From the NCBI RefSeq assembly GCF_021228125.1, contig NZ_JAJQQS010000006.1, positions 62,001 through 126,000 on the forward strand: DNA of 64,000 nucleotides, written 5' to 3'. The notes below the pieces were generated by a model. That model was not told where the DNA came from and made no database searches. It was given only the letters and a program-made list of their open reading frames with translations. A program made the position numbers and the translations under genes. Each line of letters begins with the position of its first letter. Positions within the stretch are counted from its first letter, which is position 1. Below are positions 7,651-15,746 of the stretch, one piece after another. The stretch comes from Streptomyces albireticuli (GTDB lineage: Bacteria > Actinomycetota > Actinomycetes > Streptomycetales > Streptomycetaceae).

Positions 7651-9963
7651 ATGAGCAGTGCGACGGAGTCCGGACCGGGCTCCACGGGGCACCCGGGTCG
7701 GGGCCGGCACCAGGACCGGGGCCGGCCGTCCGTGGCCGTCGATCACATCGTCATCGTCGAAGCGCTCACCGGCGGCACCGGCCTCCGGCTCGTCGAGGCC
7801 GCCACCCGGCGGGCGGCCCGCGTCACGTTCCTCACCCGCGACAAGACCCGTTACCTCCACGATCCGCTCCGCGACCTGCTGGAACCGGGCGGGGTCGAGA
7901 CGCGCGTCGGCGACACCCGGTCCGTGCGGGAGCTCGCCGCCCTCTTCGAGGCGCTTCGCGCGGAGGGCGAGTTCGCTCTGATCGCGCCCGACGAGGAGTG
8001 CCTGCTGCCCGCCGCCACCGCGGCCGAGGAGCTGGGCATCCCCTTCCTGCCGGCCGCCTCCGTCCGGCTGATCCAGGACAAGCACGCCTTCCGCCTGGCC
8101 TGCGAGGCCGGGGGCGTCCCCACGCCGCGCGGTACCGCCGCCGCGGACGTCGAGGCCGCGGTCGCCGCCGCCGAGGCCATCGGTTACCCCGTCGTCCTCA
8201 AGCCGTCCCTCGGCACCGGCAGTCACGGCGTCGTGTCCGCCGCGGACGAGGAGGAGGTGCGCTGGCACTTCACGGAGGTGCTGGCCGAGGCTGACGGGCT
8301 GGGGGGTGTCCCGCTCGTCGAGGAGTTCCTGACGGGTGCCGTCGTCAGCGCCGAGGTCCTTTACGCGGGTGGTGTTCCGCGTGTCCTCGGGATCGATGAG
8401 CGTGTCGTGGGGGAGCTTCCGTACTTCATGGAGCTGGCTGTTCGCTCGCCTGGAGGGCTCTCGGCCGGTGCTGATGCCGATGAGGGTGCCGGTGCTCGTG
8501 AGCGGGTCGAGCGGGTCTGCGGCGATCTTGTGCGTGTGACGGGGTACGGGGATGGGCCCGCGCGTGTGGAGTTCGTGCTGACGGCTTATGGGCCGAAGGT
8601 CGTCGGGTTCACGCCTGGGTTCGCGGGGTGTGACCGGGACGGGTTCGACTGCGTCGTCGCGTCTTACTTGGGCGAGGCTGTGCATGTGCCGGAGCCGGTG
8701 TTGGTGCCGGTGGGTGCGGGCGGGGTGCCGCTGCGCGGGGCTTTGTCCCCTACCCGCCCCTTCCCGACCCGGGGCTCCGCCCCGGACCCCGGTCCTCAAA
8801 CGCCGGACGGGCTGATTGGTTGCCCGGGCCTCGGTGTTCAGGTGCCGGGCCCCGGCTCTCAGGTGTCGGACGGGCTGAGTTGTTGCCCGGGCCCCGGTGT
8901 TCAGGCGCTGGAGGGGCTGGGTTGTTGCCCGGGCCTCGGTTCTCAGGCGCTGGACGGGCTGATTGGTTGCCTGAGCCCCGGTTCTCAGGTGCCGGCGGGG
9001 CTGATTGGTTGCCCGGACCCCGGTTCTCAAGCGCCGGACGGGCGGCTTTCCCGCCCGGTCCCGGGTGGGAAAGCCGCCCTTGGCGCAGCCGAAAGCCGGC
9101 CTTGGGCAGGGCGCATCCAGCCCGGCCGGCGTTTGAGGCCACCGCGCGGTAGCGCGGCCGGGGGGTCCGGGGATCTCCCCGGTTTCGGGAAGGGGCGGGG
9201 CTGGGGAAAGGCCCCGCGCAGCGGCCCCGGCCCCGGCCCCGGCTACAGCGGCGGCGGCCCCGGTTCCGGCTCCGGCCCCGGCTACAGCGGCGGCGGCCCC
9301 GGCCCCCGCTACAGCGGCGGCGGCGCCGCCCCCGCGCCCGGCAGCCGTACCGACGCCACCGTCCCGCCCCCCTCCGCCCCGGACAGCCGGACGACGCCGC
9401 CCGCCCGTTCCACCGTCCGCGCCACGATCGACAGCCCCAGCCCGCTCCCCGGCAGGCTCCGCGCCGACGGCGAGCGCCAGAAGCGGTCGAAGACGTGGGG
9501 GAGTTCCGACGCGGGGATGCCCGGACCGTGGTCCCTTACGGTCAGCTCGCCGGAGGACGACAGGGCGACCGACACCGTTCCCCCCGGCGGGCTGAACTTC
9601 ACCGCGTTGTCCAGCAGGTTGACCAGGGCCCGTTCGAGCGCGGCCGGTTCGGCGCGTACGTACCAGTCCGCCAGGTTCACCTCGAAGGTCAGGCCCGAAC
9701 CGCGCAGCCGGGCGCGTTCCACGGCCCGGGCGGCGGTCTCGTGGAGGGCGATGACCTGGACCGGGCCGGTACCGGGCGCGGCCTCCGGGCGGGAGAGCTC
9801 CTGGAGGTCGCCGATGAGCGCGGCGAGCTCCGTCATCTGGGCCTTGACGCTGGCCAGGAGCTCGCGGCGGTCGTCCGGGGGGATCGCGCGGCCGGTCTCC
9901 TCGCTGCGGACCAGCAGATCGATGTTGGTGCGCAGCGAGGTGAGCGGGGTGCGCAGCTCGTGA
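7651..9963 (+). CDS. ATP-grasp ligase with aberrant repeat-encoded C-terminal extension
   Basis: The first 360 codons are a normal ATP-grasp protein of the carbamoyl-phosphate/carboxylate ligase type: a pre-ATP-grasp domain (IVEALTGGTGLRLVEAATRR, EFALIAPDEECLLPAATAA), the LIQDKHAFRLACEAGGVPTP entry and YPVVLKPSLGTGSHGVV for ATP. After about 8730 the frame enters an intergenic-type repeat element and no stop occurs. It encodes a 14-residue repeat (xPDGLIGCPGLGxQ type), then runs antisense through the 3' part of the sensor kinase gene to 9963. The native C-terminus is probably lost and the real product is uncertain. The last third of the ATP-grasp fold (metal-binding Glu/Asn) looks weak (VEFVLTAYGPKVVGFTPG), so this may be a decaying gene. 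Confidence 0.6.
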   Translation: MSSATESGPGSTGHPGRGRHQDRGRPSVAVDHIVIVEALTGGTGLRLVEAATRRAARVTFLTRDKTRYLHDPLRDLLEPGGVETRVGDTRSVRELAALFEALRAEGEFALIAPDEECLLPAATAAEELGIPFLPAASVRLIQDKHAFRLACEAGGVPTPRGTAAADVEAAVAAAEAIGYPVVLKPSLGTGSHGVVSAADEEEVRWHFTEVLAEADGLGGVPLVEEFLTGAVVSAEVLYAGGVPRVLGIDERVVGELPYFMELAVRSPGGLSAGADADEGAGARERVERVCGDLVRVTGYGDGPARVEFVLTAYGPKVVGFTPGFAGCDRDGFDCVVASYLGEAVHVPEPVLVPVGAGGVPLRGALSPTRPFPTRGSAPDPGPQTPDGLIGCPGLGVQVPGPGSQVSDGLSCCPGPGVQALEGLGCCPGLGSQALDGLIGCLSPGSQVPAGLIGCPDPGSQAPDGRLSRPVPGGKAALGAAESRPWAGRIQPGRRLRPPRGSAAGGSGDLPGFGKGRGWGKAPRSGPGPGPGYSGGGPGSGSGPGYSGGGPGPRYSGGGAAPAPGSRTDATVPPPSAPDSRTTPPARSTVRATIDSPSPLPGRLRADGERQKRSKTWGSSDAGMPGPWSLTVSSPEDDRATDTVPPGGLNFTALSSRLTRARSSAAGSARTYQSARFTSKVRPEPRSRARSTARAAVSWRAMTWTGPVPGAASGRESSWRSPMSAASSVIWALTLARSSRRSSGGIARPVSSLRTSRSMLVRSEVSGVRSS
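8730..9224. repeat. Intergenic palindromic element, copy B, expanded
   Basis: This has the same blocks as the other copies: GCTGCGCGGGGCTTTG and GGGGCTCCGCCCCGG at the left, and the mirrored GGCCGGCGTTTGAGG and CGGGAAGGGGCGGGGC at the right. Between the arms it has grown to nearly 500 bp by a 42-bp tandem array (8800-9044). The element lies inside the open frame of the ATP-grasp gene rather than after a stop codon. Confidence 0.8.
8800..9044 (+). repeat. 42-bp tandem repeat array
   Basis: Units start at 8800, 8863, 8905, 8947, 8989 and (partial) 9031, with a 21-bp half unit at 8842-8862. Each begins like CGCCGGACGGGCTGATTGG and ends CCCGGTTCTCAG. Since 42 and 21 are multiples of three, the ATP-grasp frame stays open and reads 14-residue repeats such as ALDGLIGCLSPGSQ. 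Units differ at several positions, so the array is not very recent. Confidence 0.85.
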
Positions 9964-10691
9964 CCGGCGTCCGCGATGAGCTGCTGCTGGCGGTCGCGGG
10001 AGGAGGCGAGGGCCGCGGTCATGGAGTTGAACGAGCGCGACAGGCGGGCGATCTCGTCCTCGCCGTCGACGGGGATGCGCACGGCCAGGTCCTCGGTGCG
10101 GGCGATGTGCTCGACCGCGTCGGTGAGCCGGTCCACGGGCCGCAGGCCCGCGCGGGCGATGCCGAGGCCCGCCGTGGCGGCGCCGAGCACGCCGAAACCG
10201 GCCGTGAGGACCAGCACGAGGGCGAGCTTGTTCAGCGGCTTGTCGATGTCGCTCGCGGGCTGGGCGATGGAGACCGCGTAGACGCCCCGCACCTCGCTCC
10301 GCGTGGTCGCGACGCGCATCTCCTTGCCGTCCTTCGCCCGCGCGTCGTGCAGCACCGGGTCCTGGCCCGGCTGGACGGCCAGATCGCGGGCGTCCACCGT
10401 GACCGGCGACTTCCCGGCCGTCGTGCAGACCGCGCCCCGCGACGTGATGATCTGCACGGTGTACGGGCTGGGGTAGGGGCGGGTGCCGTTGCCGCAGGTG
10501 TCGAGCAGGTCGACGACGGTCTCGTCCGCCGGGCGCACATTGGTCAGCGTGGTGTCCCGCTGCTGTTCGAGCTGCTGCTTGAGGACGACCCAGGAAACGG
10601 CCGCGACGACGGCGACCGCGACGGCCACGGCCACGGCCGTCAGCAGCGCCAGCCGCGACCGCAGCGGCAGCCGGCGGAACCGTCCGATCAC
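9309..10691 (-). CDS. Membrane sensor histidine kinase (MprB-like)
   Basis: 460 residues from GTG 10691, overlapping the regulator's stop by GTGA. Residues 12-34 form membrane helix 1 ([20 protein letters not shown]). An extracytoplasmic sensor domain follows to about 160, with two Cys, then helix 2 ([20 protein letters not shown]) and HAMP. The dimerisation box is [20 protein letters not shown], with the phosphorylated His, then [11 protein letters not shown] (N), VRDHGPGIP (G1) and [11 protein letters not shown] (G2). It phosphorylates the regulator encoded just upstream. With the HtrA-like protease gene next door, this matches the mycobacterial MprAB-PepD envelope-stress layout. The stop codon lies in a CTACAGCGGCGGCGG unit that is repeated at 9243, 9282 and 9309. 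Confidence 0.92.
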   Translation of the reverse strand: MIGRFRRLPLRSRLALLTAVAVAVAVAVVAAVSWVVLKQQLEQQRDTTLTNVRPADETVVDLLDTCGNGTRPYPSPYTVQIITSRGAVCTTAGKSPVTVDARDLAVQPGQDPVLHDARAKDGKEMRVATTRSEVRGVYAVSIAQPASDIDKPLNKLALVLVLTAGFGVLGAATAGLGIARAGLRPVDRLTDAVEHIARTEDLAVRIPVDGEDEIARLSRSFNSMTAALASSRDRQQQLIADAGHELRTPLTSLRTNIDLLVRSEETGRAIPPDDRRELLASVKAQMTELAALIGDLQELSRPEAAPGTGPVQVIALHETAARAVERARLRGSGLTFEVNLADWYVRAEPAALERALVNLLDNAVKFSPPGGTVSVALSSSGELTVRDHGPGIPASELPHVFDRFWRSPSARSLPGSGLGLSIVARTVERAGGVVRLSGAEGGGTVASVRLPGAGAAPPPL

Positions 10692-11419
10692 TCGGCGCCG
10701 CCGCCTTCCGCGCGCAGGACGTAGCCGACGCCGCGCACGGTGTGGACGAGGCGCGGCTCGCCGCCCGCCTCGGTCTTGCGGCGCAGGTACATGACGTAGA
10801 CGTCCAGGGAGTTGGAGGAGGGCTCGAACTCGAAGCCCCACACGGACTTGAGGATCTGCTCGCGGGTGAGGACCTGCCGGGGGTGGGCGAGGAAGAGCTC
10901 CAGGAGGGTGAACTCCGTGCGGGTGAGCTCCACGGCGCGGCCGCCGCGGGTGACCTCGCGGGTGTCGGGGTCCATCCGCAGGTCCGCGAAGGCCAGGGCC
11001 CGGTCCTCGGCGGGCGCCGCCACCGCGTAGGAGCTGCGGCGCAGCAGGGCGCGGATGCGGGCGAACAGCTCGTCCAGCTCGAACGGCTTGACCAGGTAGT
11101 CGTCGGCGCCGGCGTCGAGGCCGGTGACGCGGTCGCCGACCGTGTCGCGGGCGGTCAGCATCAGGATGGGCACCGTGACGCCGGAGGCGCGCAGCCGGCG
11201 GGCGGCGGTGAGGCCGTCCATGCGCGGCATGAGCACGTCGAGGACGATCAGCTCGGGGGCGTAGGCGTCCACCTTGCCGAGCGCGTCGAGCCCGTCGACG
11301 GCCAGTTCGGTGCCGTATCCCTCGAAGGCGAGGCTGCGGCGCAGCGCCTCGCGGACGGCGGGCTCGTCGTCCACGATCAGGATGCGGGCGGGCTGGTCGC
11401 CGTGGTCGGCGGGGCTCAT
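10688..11419 (-). CDS. OmpR-family response regulator (MprA-like)
   Basis: 243 residues. The receiver domain has DDE at residues 17-19, the phospho-acceptor Asp in [13 protein letters not shown] (about 60), the Thr of LMLTARD and the Lys of DDYLVKPF. A winged helix-turn-helix C-terminal domain follows ([34 protein letters not shown]). It pairs with the kinase that follows with a 4-bp overlap. A likely target is the HtrA-like protease gene upstream, by analogy with MprA controlling pepD in mycobacteria; no binding site was identified. Confidence 0.93.
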   Translation of the reverse strand: MSPADHGDQPARILIVDDEPAVREALRRSLAFEGYGTELAVDGLDALGKVDAYAPELIVLDVLMPRMDGLTAARRLRASGVTVPILMLTARDTVGDRVTGLDAGADDYLVKPFELDELFARIRALLRRSSYAVAAPAEDRALAFADLRMDPDTREVTRGGRAVELTRTEFTLLELFLAHPRQVLTREQILKSVWGFEFEPSSNSLDVYVMYLRRKTEAGGEPRLVHTVRGVGYVLRAEGGGAE

Positions 11420-11652
11420 CGGCTTTACCTCGCGGTTCGGGTGTCAGGGGCGTCCTCAGCCTCGCACGCGCCGGGGGCGCGCGGGCGGTCGGCGCCGTCC
11501 CCGGGTCCGGGGCCGGGTCCGGGGCGGAGGGAACCGGCACGCATGCTCCGGGCGGGCGGGGCGGTCAGGAGCTGATCGAGACGGACACCCGCACCCTGTA
11601 CGGCACGGCACCCTGCACGGCACGGCTCGGCTCGCTCCGGGCGCGCGGGTGG

Positions 11653-12783
11653 TCAGCCGCCGGTGCCGCCCGCGCGCAGCTTGGCCAGGTCGGCCTTGAC
11701 GGTGTCGATCGGGATGGCGAAGCCGAGGCCGACGCTGCCGGCGTCCCCGGACCCGGCGCCGGAGCCCGCGTACATGGCGGAGTTGATGCCGACGATCTCG
11801 CCGTTCATGTTGATCAGCGCGCCGCCGGAGTTGCCGGGGTTGAGGGAGGCGTCGGTCTGGATCGCCTTGTAGGTGGTCTTGGACGAGCCGGTGTCGCCGT
11901 TGTACTGGTTGCCGCCGAACTCGAACGGCCACTGCGGGAGCCCGCCGCCCTGGCGCTGCTGCTGCCGGCCGTCCTGGCCCTGTTCCTTGGAGACGGTGAC
12001 GTCGCGGTTCAGGGCGGAGACGATTCCGCTGGTCACGGTGCCGGTCAGGCCCTCGGGCGAGCCGATGGCCACGACCTCTTCGCCGACCTTGAGCTTGCCG
12101 GAGTCGCCGAGGGTCGCGGTCTTGAGGCCGCTCGCGCCCTGCACCTTGATCAGGGCGAGGTCCTTGTCGGGGTCGGTGCCGACGACCTTCGCGGTCCTGG
12201 TGCTGCCGTCGCTGAAGGACACCTTCACGGTGTCGGCGCCGGCGACGACGTGGTTGTTGGTGACGATCTCGCCGTCGGCGGTGATCACCACGCCGGAGCC
12301 GGTGGACTCGCCGGACGTGGTGGTGGCCTTGATCTCCACGATGCTGGGCATGACGGCCTTGGCGACGGCCGAGACGCCGCCGCTCTTGGAGGAGACGTTC
12401 TGCACGGGCGTGGAGTGGCTGCTGCCGCCGGAGCCGCCGGTGAGCTGTCCGACGAGGGCGGCCGAGCCTCCGCCGACCACCGCGGCGAGGATCGCGCAGG
12501 CGGCGAGCAGGGCGACGGGGCGGCGGGCACGGGGCGCGGCGTGCCCGGCGGGGACGCCGCCGGTCGCGGCGGGCTCGGGCGCGGGGGCGCCGAAGCCCGC
12601 GTAGCCGGTGGGGGTGCCGCCGCCACCGCCGTGGCCGCCGCTGCCGTCACCGGGCCAGACGGTGACGCCGCTCGCCGTGGTCACCGGCTGCTGCGGCGCG
12701 TACGGCGGCGGGGCCGGGTAGGCGTGCTGCTGCTGGGGCTGGTGGGGGTCCTGGACGCCGTCGCGGCGGTGGTTGTCCGTCAT
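11653..12783 (-). CDS. Membrane-anchored HtrA/DegP-type serine protease lacking PDZ
   Basis: 376 residues from ATG 12783. It has a Pro/Gln/Gly-rich cytoplasmic tail (1-85), a membrane helix (ALLAACAILAAVVGGGSAAL, about 90-110) and a trypsin-like domain outside the membrane. The triad is the His in TNNHVVAG, the Asp in DKDLALIKV and the Ser in LNPGNSGGALIN. The protein stops at FAIPIDTVKADLAKLRAG, where HtrA proteins normally continue into a PDZ domain, so PDZ is absent. A Gln/Gly-rich insertion (GQDGRQQQRQGGGLPQWPF) sits in the domain's activation-loop side. It probably degrades misfolded surface proteins and lies beside an MprAB-like two-component system. Confidence 0.9.
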   Translation of the reverse strand: MTDNHRRDGVQDPHQPQQQHAYPAPPPYAPQQPVTTASGVTVWPGDGSGGHGGGGGTPTGYAGFGAPAPEPAATGGVPAGHAAPRARRPVALLAACAILAAVVGGGSAALVGQLTGGSGGSSHSTPVQNVSSKSGGVSAVAKAVMPSIVEIKATTTSGESTGSGVVITADGEIVTNNHVVAGADTVKVSFSDGSTRTAKVVGTDPDKDLALIKVQGASGLKTATLGDSGKLKVGEEVVAIGSPEGLTGTVTSGIVSALNRDVTVSKEQGQDGRQQQRQGGGLPQWPFEFGGNQYNGDTGSSKTTYKAIQTDASLNPGNSGGALINMNGEIVGINSAMYAGSGAGSGDAGSVGLGFAIPIDTVKADLAKLRAGGTGG

Positions 12784-12946
12784 GGCTACGACTGTGCTCC
12801 GGCTGGATGAGAACAGTCTGAGTGTGTGCTGAGAAGCCCGGCAGAAGTAGGTATGTCGGGTATAAGGAAGATCAAGCCCGTCCGGCGGACGGGGGTGCCG
12901 CGCCCGGCGCGGTACCCGGCGCCGAGGATCAGCGGAGGAGACACCC

Positions 12947-13186
12947 ATGCAGGTAGCCGGCTGGCACGTGGAAGTCGAGTTCGACGAGAACGACACGCAC
13001 ACCCGCGCGGCCGCGCTGCTGCGGCTGCGCGACGGCAACGAGCTGCGCGGCCGGGGCCAGGCCACCCGCGATCCCCGGGATCCGGACGAGAAGCGGATCG
13101 GGGAGGAGCTGGCGGGCGGCCGGGCGCTGCTGGACATCGGGCAGCAGCTGCTGACCAAGGCGGGCGCGGAGGTGGAGCGGCTCTGA
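12947..13186 (+). CDS. DUF1876 domain small protein
   Basis: 79 residues starting at ATG 12947 after GGAGGAGA. It matches the actinobacterial DUF1876 family, which has a dsRBD-like alpha/beta fold: WHVEVEFDENDTHTRAAALL, then DPDEKRIGEELAGGRALLDI. Its role is unknown. It is divergent from the HtrA-like gene. Confidence 0.8.
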   Translation: MQVAGWHVEVEFDENDTHTRAAALLRLRDGNELRGRGQATRDPRDPDEKRIGEELAGGRALLDIGQQLLTKAGAEVERL

Positions 13187-13233
13187 CGGCGCGGCGCGGC
13201 GCGGCTGCGACCGGGCCATCGGAACCGGCCGGG

Positions 13234-13443
13234 TCAGAGGAGCGGGTTGAGGACGTTCGGGACGCTGAGGATCGTCGCCCCTCCGGCACCCACGTCGATC
13301 GTGCCGTTCGTGTCCACGATGGCGATGCCTCCCAGGATGTTGACGTGGACGTCCGCCTGCGCGGGCGCCGCCAGGGCCGCCGCGCCGACGGTCAGCAGGG
13401 CGGTGGCGGCGAGCGCGGTCAGGACGCGCCGGGTGGTCGTCAT
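13234..13443 (-). CDS. Small secreted protein, unknown function
   Basis: 69 residues. A clear signal peptide (TTTRRVLTALAATALLTVGA, cleavage after AQA about residue 30) leaves a mature chain of only about 40 residues (VHVNILGGIAIVDTNGTIDV...). This chain is rich in Ile, Val and Gly with no Cys. An amphipathic beta pattern is possible, as in small surface-active streptomycete proteins, but no family is recognised. ATG 13443 is preceded by AGGGGGAG. Confidence 0.7.
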   Translation of the reverse strand: MTTTRRVLTALAATALLTVGAAALAAPAQADVHVNILGGIAIVDTNGTIDVGAGGATILSVPNVLNPLL

Positions 13444-13556
13444 GGAACTCCCCCTGGGGATCGGGTGTGGCGGGTGTGCCAGTCCTTTCCCTCCGGTTGT
13501 CCGACAAACGGCGGGCGCCGGGGGCGTGGTGGCGCGGGCTCACGCCCGTATACGCG

Positions 13557-13592
13557 TGAGCGCCGGTGCGTGTTGCCACGCACCGGCGCTCA
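13557..13592. terminator. Perfect 16-bp hairpin
   Basis: TGAGCGCCGGTGCGTG pairs with CACGCACCGGCGCTCA around the tetraloop TTGC. It lies about 100 bp past the stop of the secreted nucleotidase (minus strand). There is no T-run, as is usual for high-GC terminators. Confidence 0.65.
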
Positions 13593-13693
13593 TACATCCT
13601 TCGCGCGCCGCTTCCTTCACGCGCTAGGACGCGACCGCGCTTGCGTCACGGCCGTGCTCGCGTCGCGGCCGTGCGCTCACTTCATGACCGCGC

Positions 13694-15511
13694 TTACTTC
13701 ACCACGGTGATGCGGTCCGCCTTCGGCGGGGCCAGCGGGGAGCTCGCCGAGGAGTGCGCCGTCAGGTAGGCGTTGAAGACGTCCAGGTCGGAGGCGCCGA
13801 CCCGCTTGTTCGTGCCGTCCTTGAAGGCCACGAAGCCGTCACCGCCGCCCGCGAGGAACTCGTTCGCCGCGACGCGGTAGGTCTTCGCCGGGTCGATCGC
13901 GGTGCCGTTCAGCTTCACCGAGGCGACGTCGACGCGCGCCGCGCCCTTCTTGGTGAGGTCGAGCGTGTAGGTGAAGCCCTTACTGACCTGGAGGATCTTC
14001 GGCTCGGCCTCGTTGGGGCCGCTGACCTGCTGCTGGAGCAGGGCGATGACCTGGGCGCCGGTGAGGTCCTTCGTCTGCATCATGTTGGTGAACGGCTGGA
14101 CGGTGAACGCCTCGCCGTACGTCACGACGCCGTCGCCCTCGCCGCCCGACGCCTTGTGGGCCAGGTCGGAGCGGATGCCGCCGGGGTTCATGAAGGCGAT
14201 CTGCGCGCCGCCCTTGTCCGCCGGGGCGAGCGCCTCCAGCTGCGCGTCGGTGATGACGTCGCCGAGCGGCTTCTCGTAGGCCTCCGAGCCACGGCCGTTG
14301 ATGTCACCGGAGATGTAGCCGACCGGCTTGTTGGCCACCGGGGCGGCCAGCTTCTTCCAGCGGTCGATGAGGGCGGTCATGTCGGCCGCCTTCGGCTGCT
14401 CGCGGTCCACGATGTGGTTCGCGGCCTTGGGGCTCTTCACGGGCGTCCGGACGATGTCCTTCGTCCGCCGGTCGTACGTCAGGGTCGTGTCGGTGTAGAG
14501 CCGGCCGAAGGAGGCCGCCGACGTGACCGTGCGGGGCGCGCCCGACGGGTCCGGGATGGTGCAGGCGTACGCCTGGTGGGTGTGGCCGGTGACGAAGGCG
14601 TCGACCTTCGGCGTGACCTTCTTCGCGATGTCCACGATCGGGCCGGAGATGCCGGCGCCCGCGCCCGGGGTGTCGCAGTCGAAGTTGTACGAGCCGGAGG
14701 CGGGCATGCCGCCCTCGTGGATGAGGGTGACGATGGACTTCACGCCCTGGCGGTCGAGCTCCTTGGCGTACTTGTCGATCGTCGCGACCTCGTCCGCGAA
14801 CTTGAGGCCCTTGACGCCCTCGGCCGTGACGACGTCCGGCGTGCCCTTCAGGGTGAGGCCGATGATGCCGATCTTCACGCCCTTGTGCTTCCACACCGTG
14901 TACGGCTTGAAGAGCGGCTTGCCGGTCTTCTCGTCCGTGACGTTCGCGGCGAGGTAGGGGAAGTCCGCGCCGCGGAACTTCTTGCCCTTCTCGAAGCAGC
15001 CTTCCTTGGGGTGGCAGCCGCCGTTCTGCATGCGCAGCAGCTCGGCGCGGCCCTCGTCGAACTCGTGGTTGCCCACGGAGGTGACGTCGAGGTCGAGCTT
15101 GTTGAGCGCCTCGATGGTGGGCTCGTCGTGGAAGAGGCCCGTCATCAGGGGGCTGGCGCCGATCATGTCGCCGGCCGCGGCGGTGATCGAGTACTCGTGG
15201 CCCTTACGGGCGGTGCGCAGCGAGTTGGCGAGGTACTCCACGCCGCCGGCGGGTATCGCCTTCTTCGTCCCGTCCGCCTGCGTCTCGGTCACGGTGCCGG
15301 AGGAGCCCTGCGGGGGCTCCAGGTTGCCGTGCAGGTCGTTGAACGACAGCAGCTGGACGTCCACGGTCCGCTTCTGGTGCCACAGGCCGCCCCACGAGGT
15401 GTCGGCGCTCGCCGGGGAGGCGGAGGCGAGGACACCGGCGGTGGCGGTGAGGGCGACGGCGGTCGCGGTCAGCCGTCTGGCGAGGCGCTTCCGGGGCGGC
15501 GGCGCGTGCAT
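13694..15511 (-). CDS. Secreted 5'-nucleotidase / bifunctional metallophosphatase
   Basis: 605 residues from ATG 15511 with AAAGGGGAAC upstream; a TTG six codons earlier is less likely. The signal peptide (about 1-42) ends ASA. The calcineurin-like domain shows QLLSFNDLHGNLEP (metal ligands), TSVGNHEFDEG (the GNHEFD box) and VTGHTHQAYAC. A 5'-nucleotidase C-terminal domain (from about 420) has VITDAQLEAL, FMNPGGIRSDL and FLAGGGDGF. It hydrolyses extracellular nucleotides to nucleosides and phosphate, probably for phosphate or purine scavenging. In a window rich in phosphate genes PhoP control is plausible, but no clear PHO box was seen upstream. Confidence 0.92.
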   Translation of the reverse strand: MHAPPPRKRLARRLTATAVALTATAGVLASASPASADTSWGGLWHQKRTVDVQLLSFNDLHGNLEPPQGSSGTVTETQADGTKKAIPAGGVEYLANSLRTARKGHEYSITAAAGDMIGASPLMTGLFHDEPTIEALNKLDLDVTSVGNHEFDEGRAELLRMQNGGCHPKEGCFEKGKKFRGADFPYLAANVTDEKTGKPLFKPYTVWKHKGVKIGIIGLTLKGTPDVVTAEGVKGLKFADEVATIDKYAKELDRQGVKSIVTLIHEGGMPASGSYNFDCDTPGAGAGISGPIVDIAKKVTPKVDAFVTGHTHQAYACTIPDPSGAPRTVTSAASFGRLYTDTTLTYDRRTKDIVRTPVKSPKAANHIVDREQPKAADMTALIDRWKKLAAPVANKPVGYISGDINGRGSEAYEKPLGDVITDAQLEALAPADKGGAQIAFMNPGGIRSDLAHKASGGEGDGVVTYGEAFTVQPFTNMMQTKDLTGAQVIALLQQQVSGPNEAEPKILQVSKGFTYTLDLTKKGAARVDVASVKLNGTAIDPAKTYRVAANEFLAGGGDGFVAFKDGTNKRVGASDLDVFNAYLTAHSSASSPLAPPKADRITVVK

Positions 15512-15746
15512 TTGTTCCCCTTTGTGCAATTGGCAGGTACTGCGGGTACAGCGGTCGGCGGCAGCCTATGTCAACGCGCGTAGCGTGGCAGGAGGGTTGA
15601 GGTGACGAATCGGTAGCGCTTGTCCTTACGGAGGTGGATGCGGGGGCCCTCGCGGACGTCCTTACGGAGCCGTCGCCCGGCCCGGCCGCCTGAACAGCCG
15701 ACACTGACCTCGGGCCGCGCCGCCCCCTGCCCGTAGGCTCGGACCC

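Noticed and set aside
7486..9030. Large minus-strand frame antisense to the ATP-grasp gene with TGARATTQPLQRL-type repeats
   Set aside because: It follows from third-position GC bias plus the tandem repeat. The plus strand has the recognisable ATP-grasp motifs and a proper start.
13754..15583. 609-residue plus-strand frame opposite the 5'-nucleotidase
   Set aside because: Antisense shadow; the minus strand has the full signal peptide and GNHEFD-type motifs.
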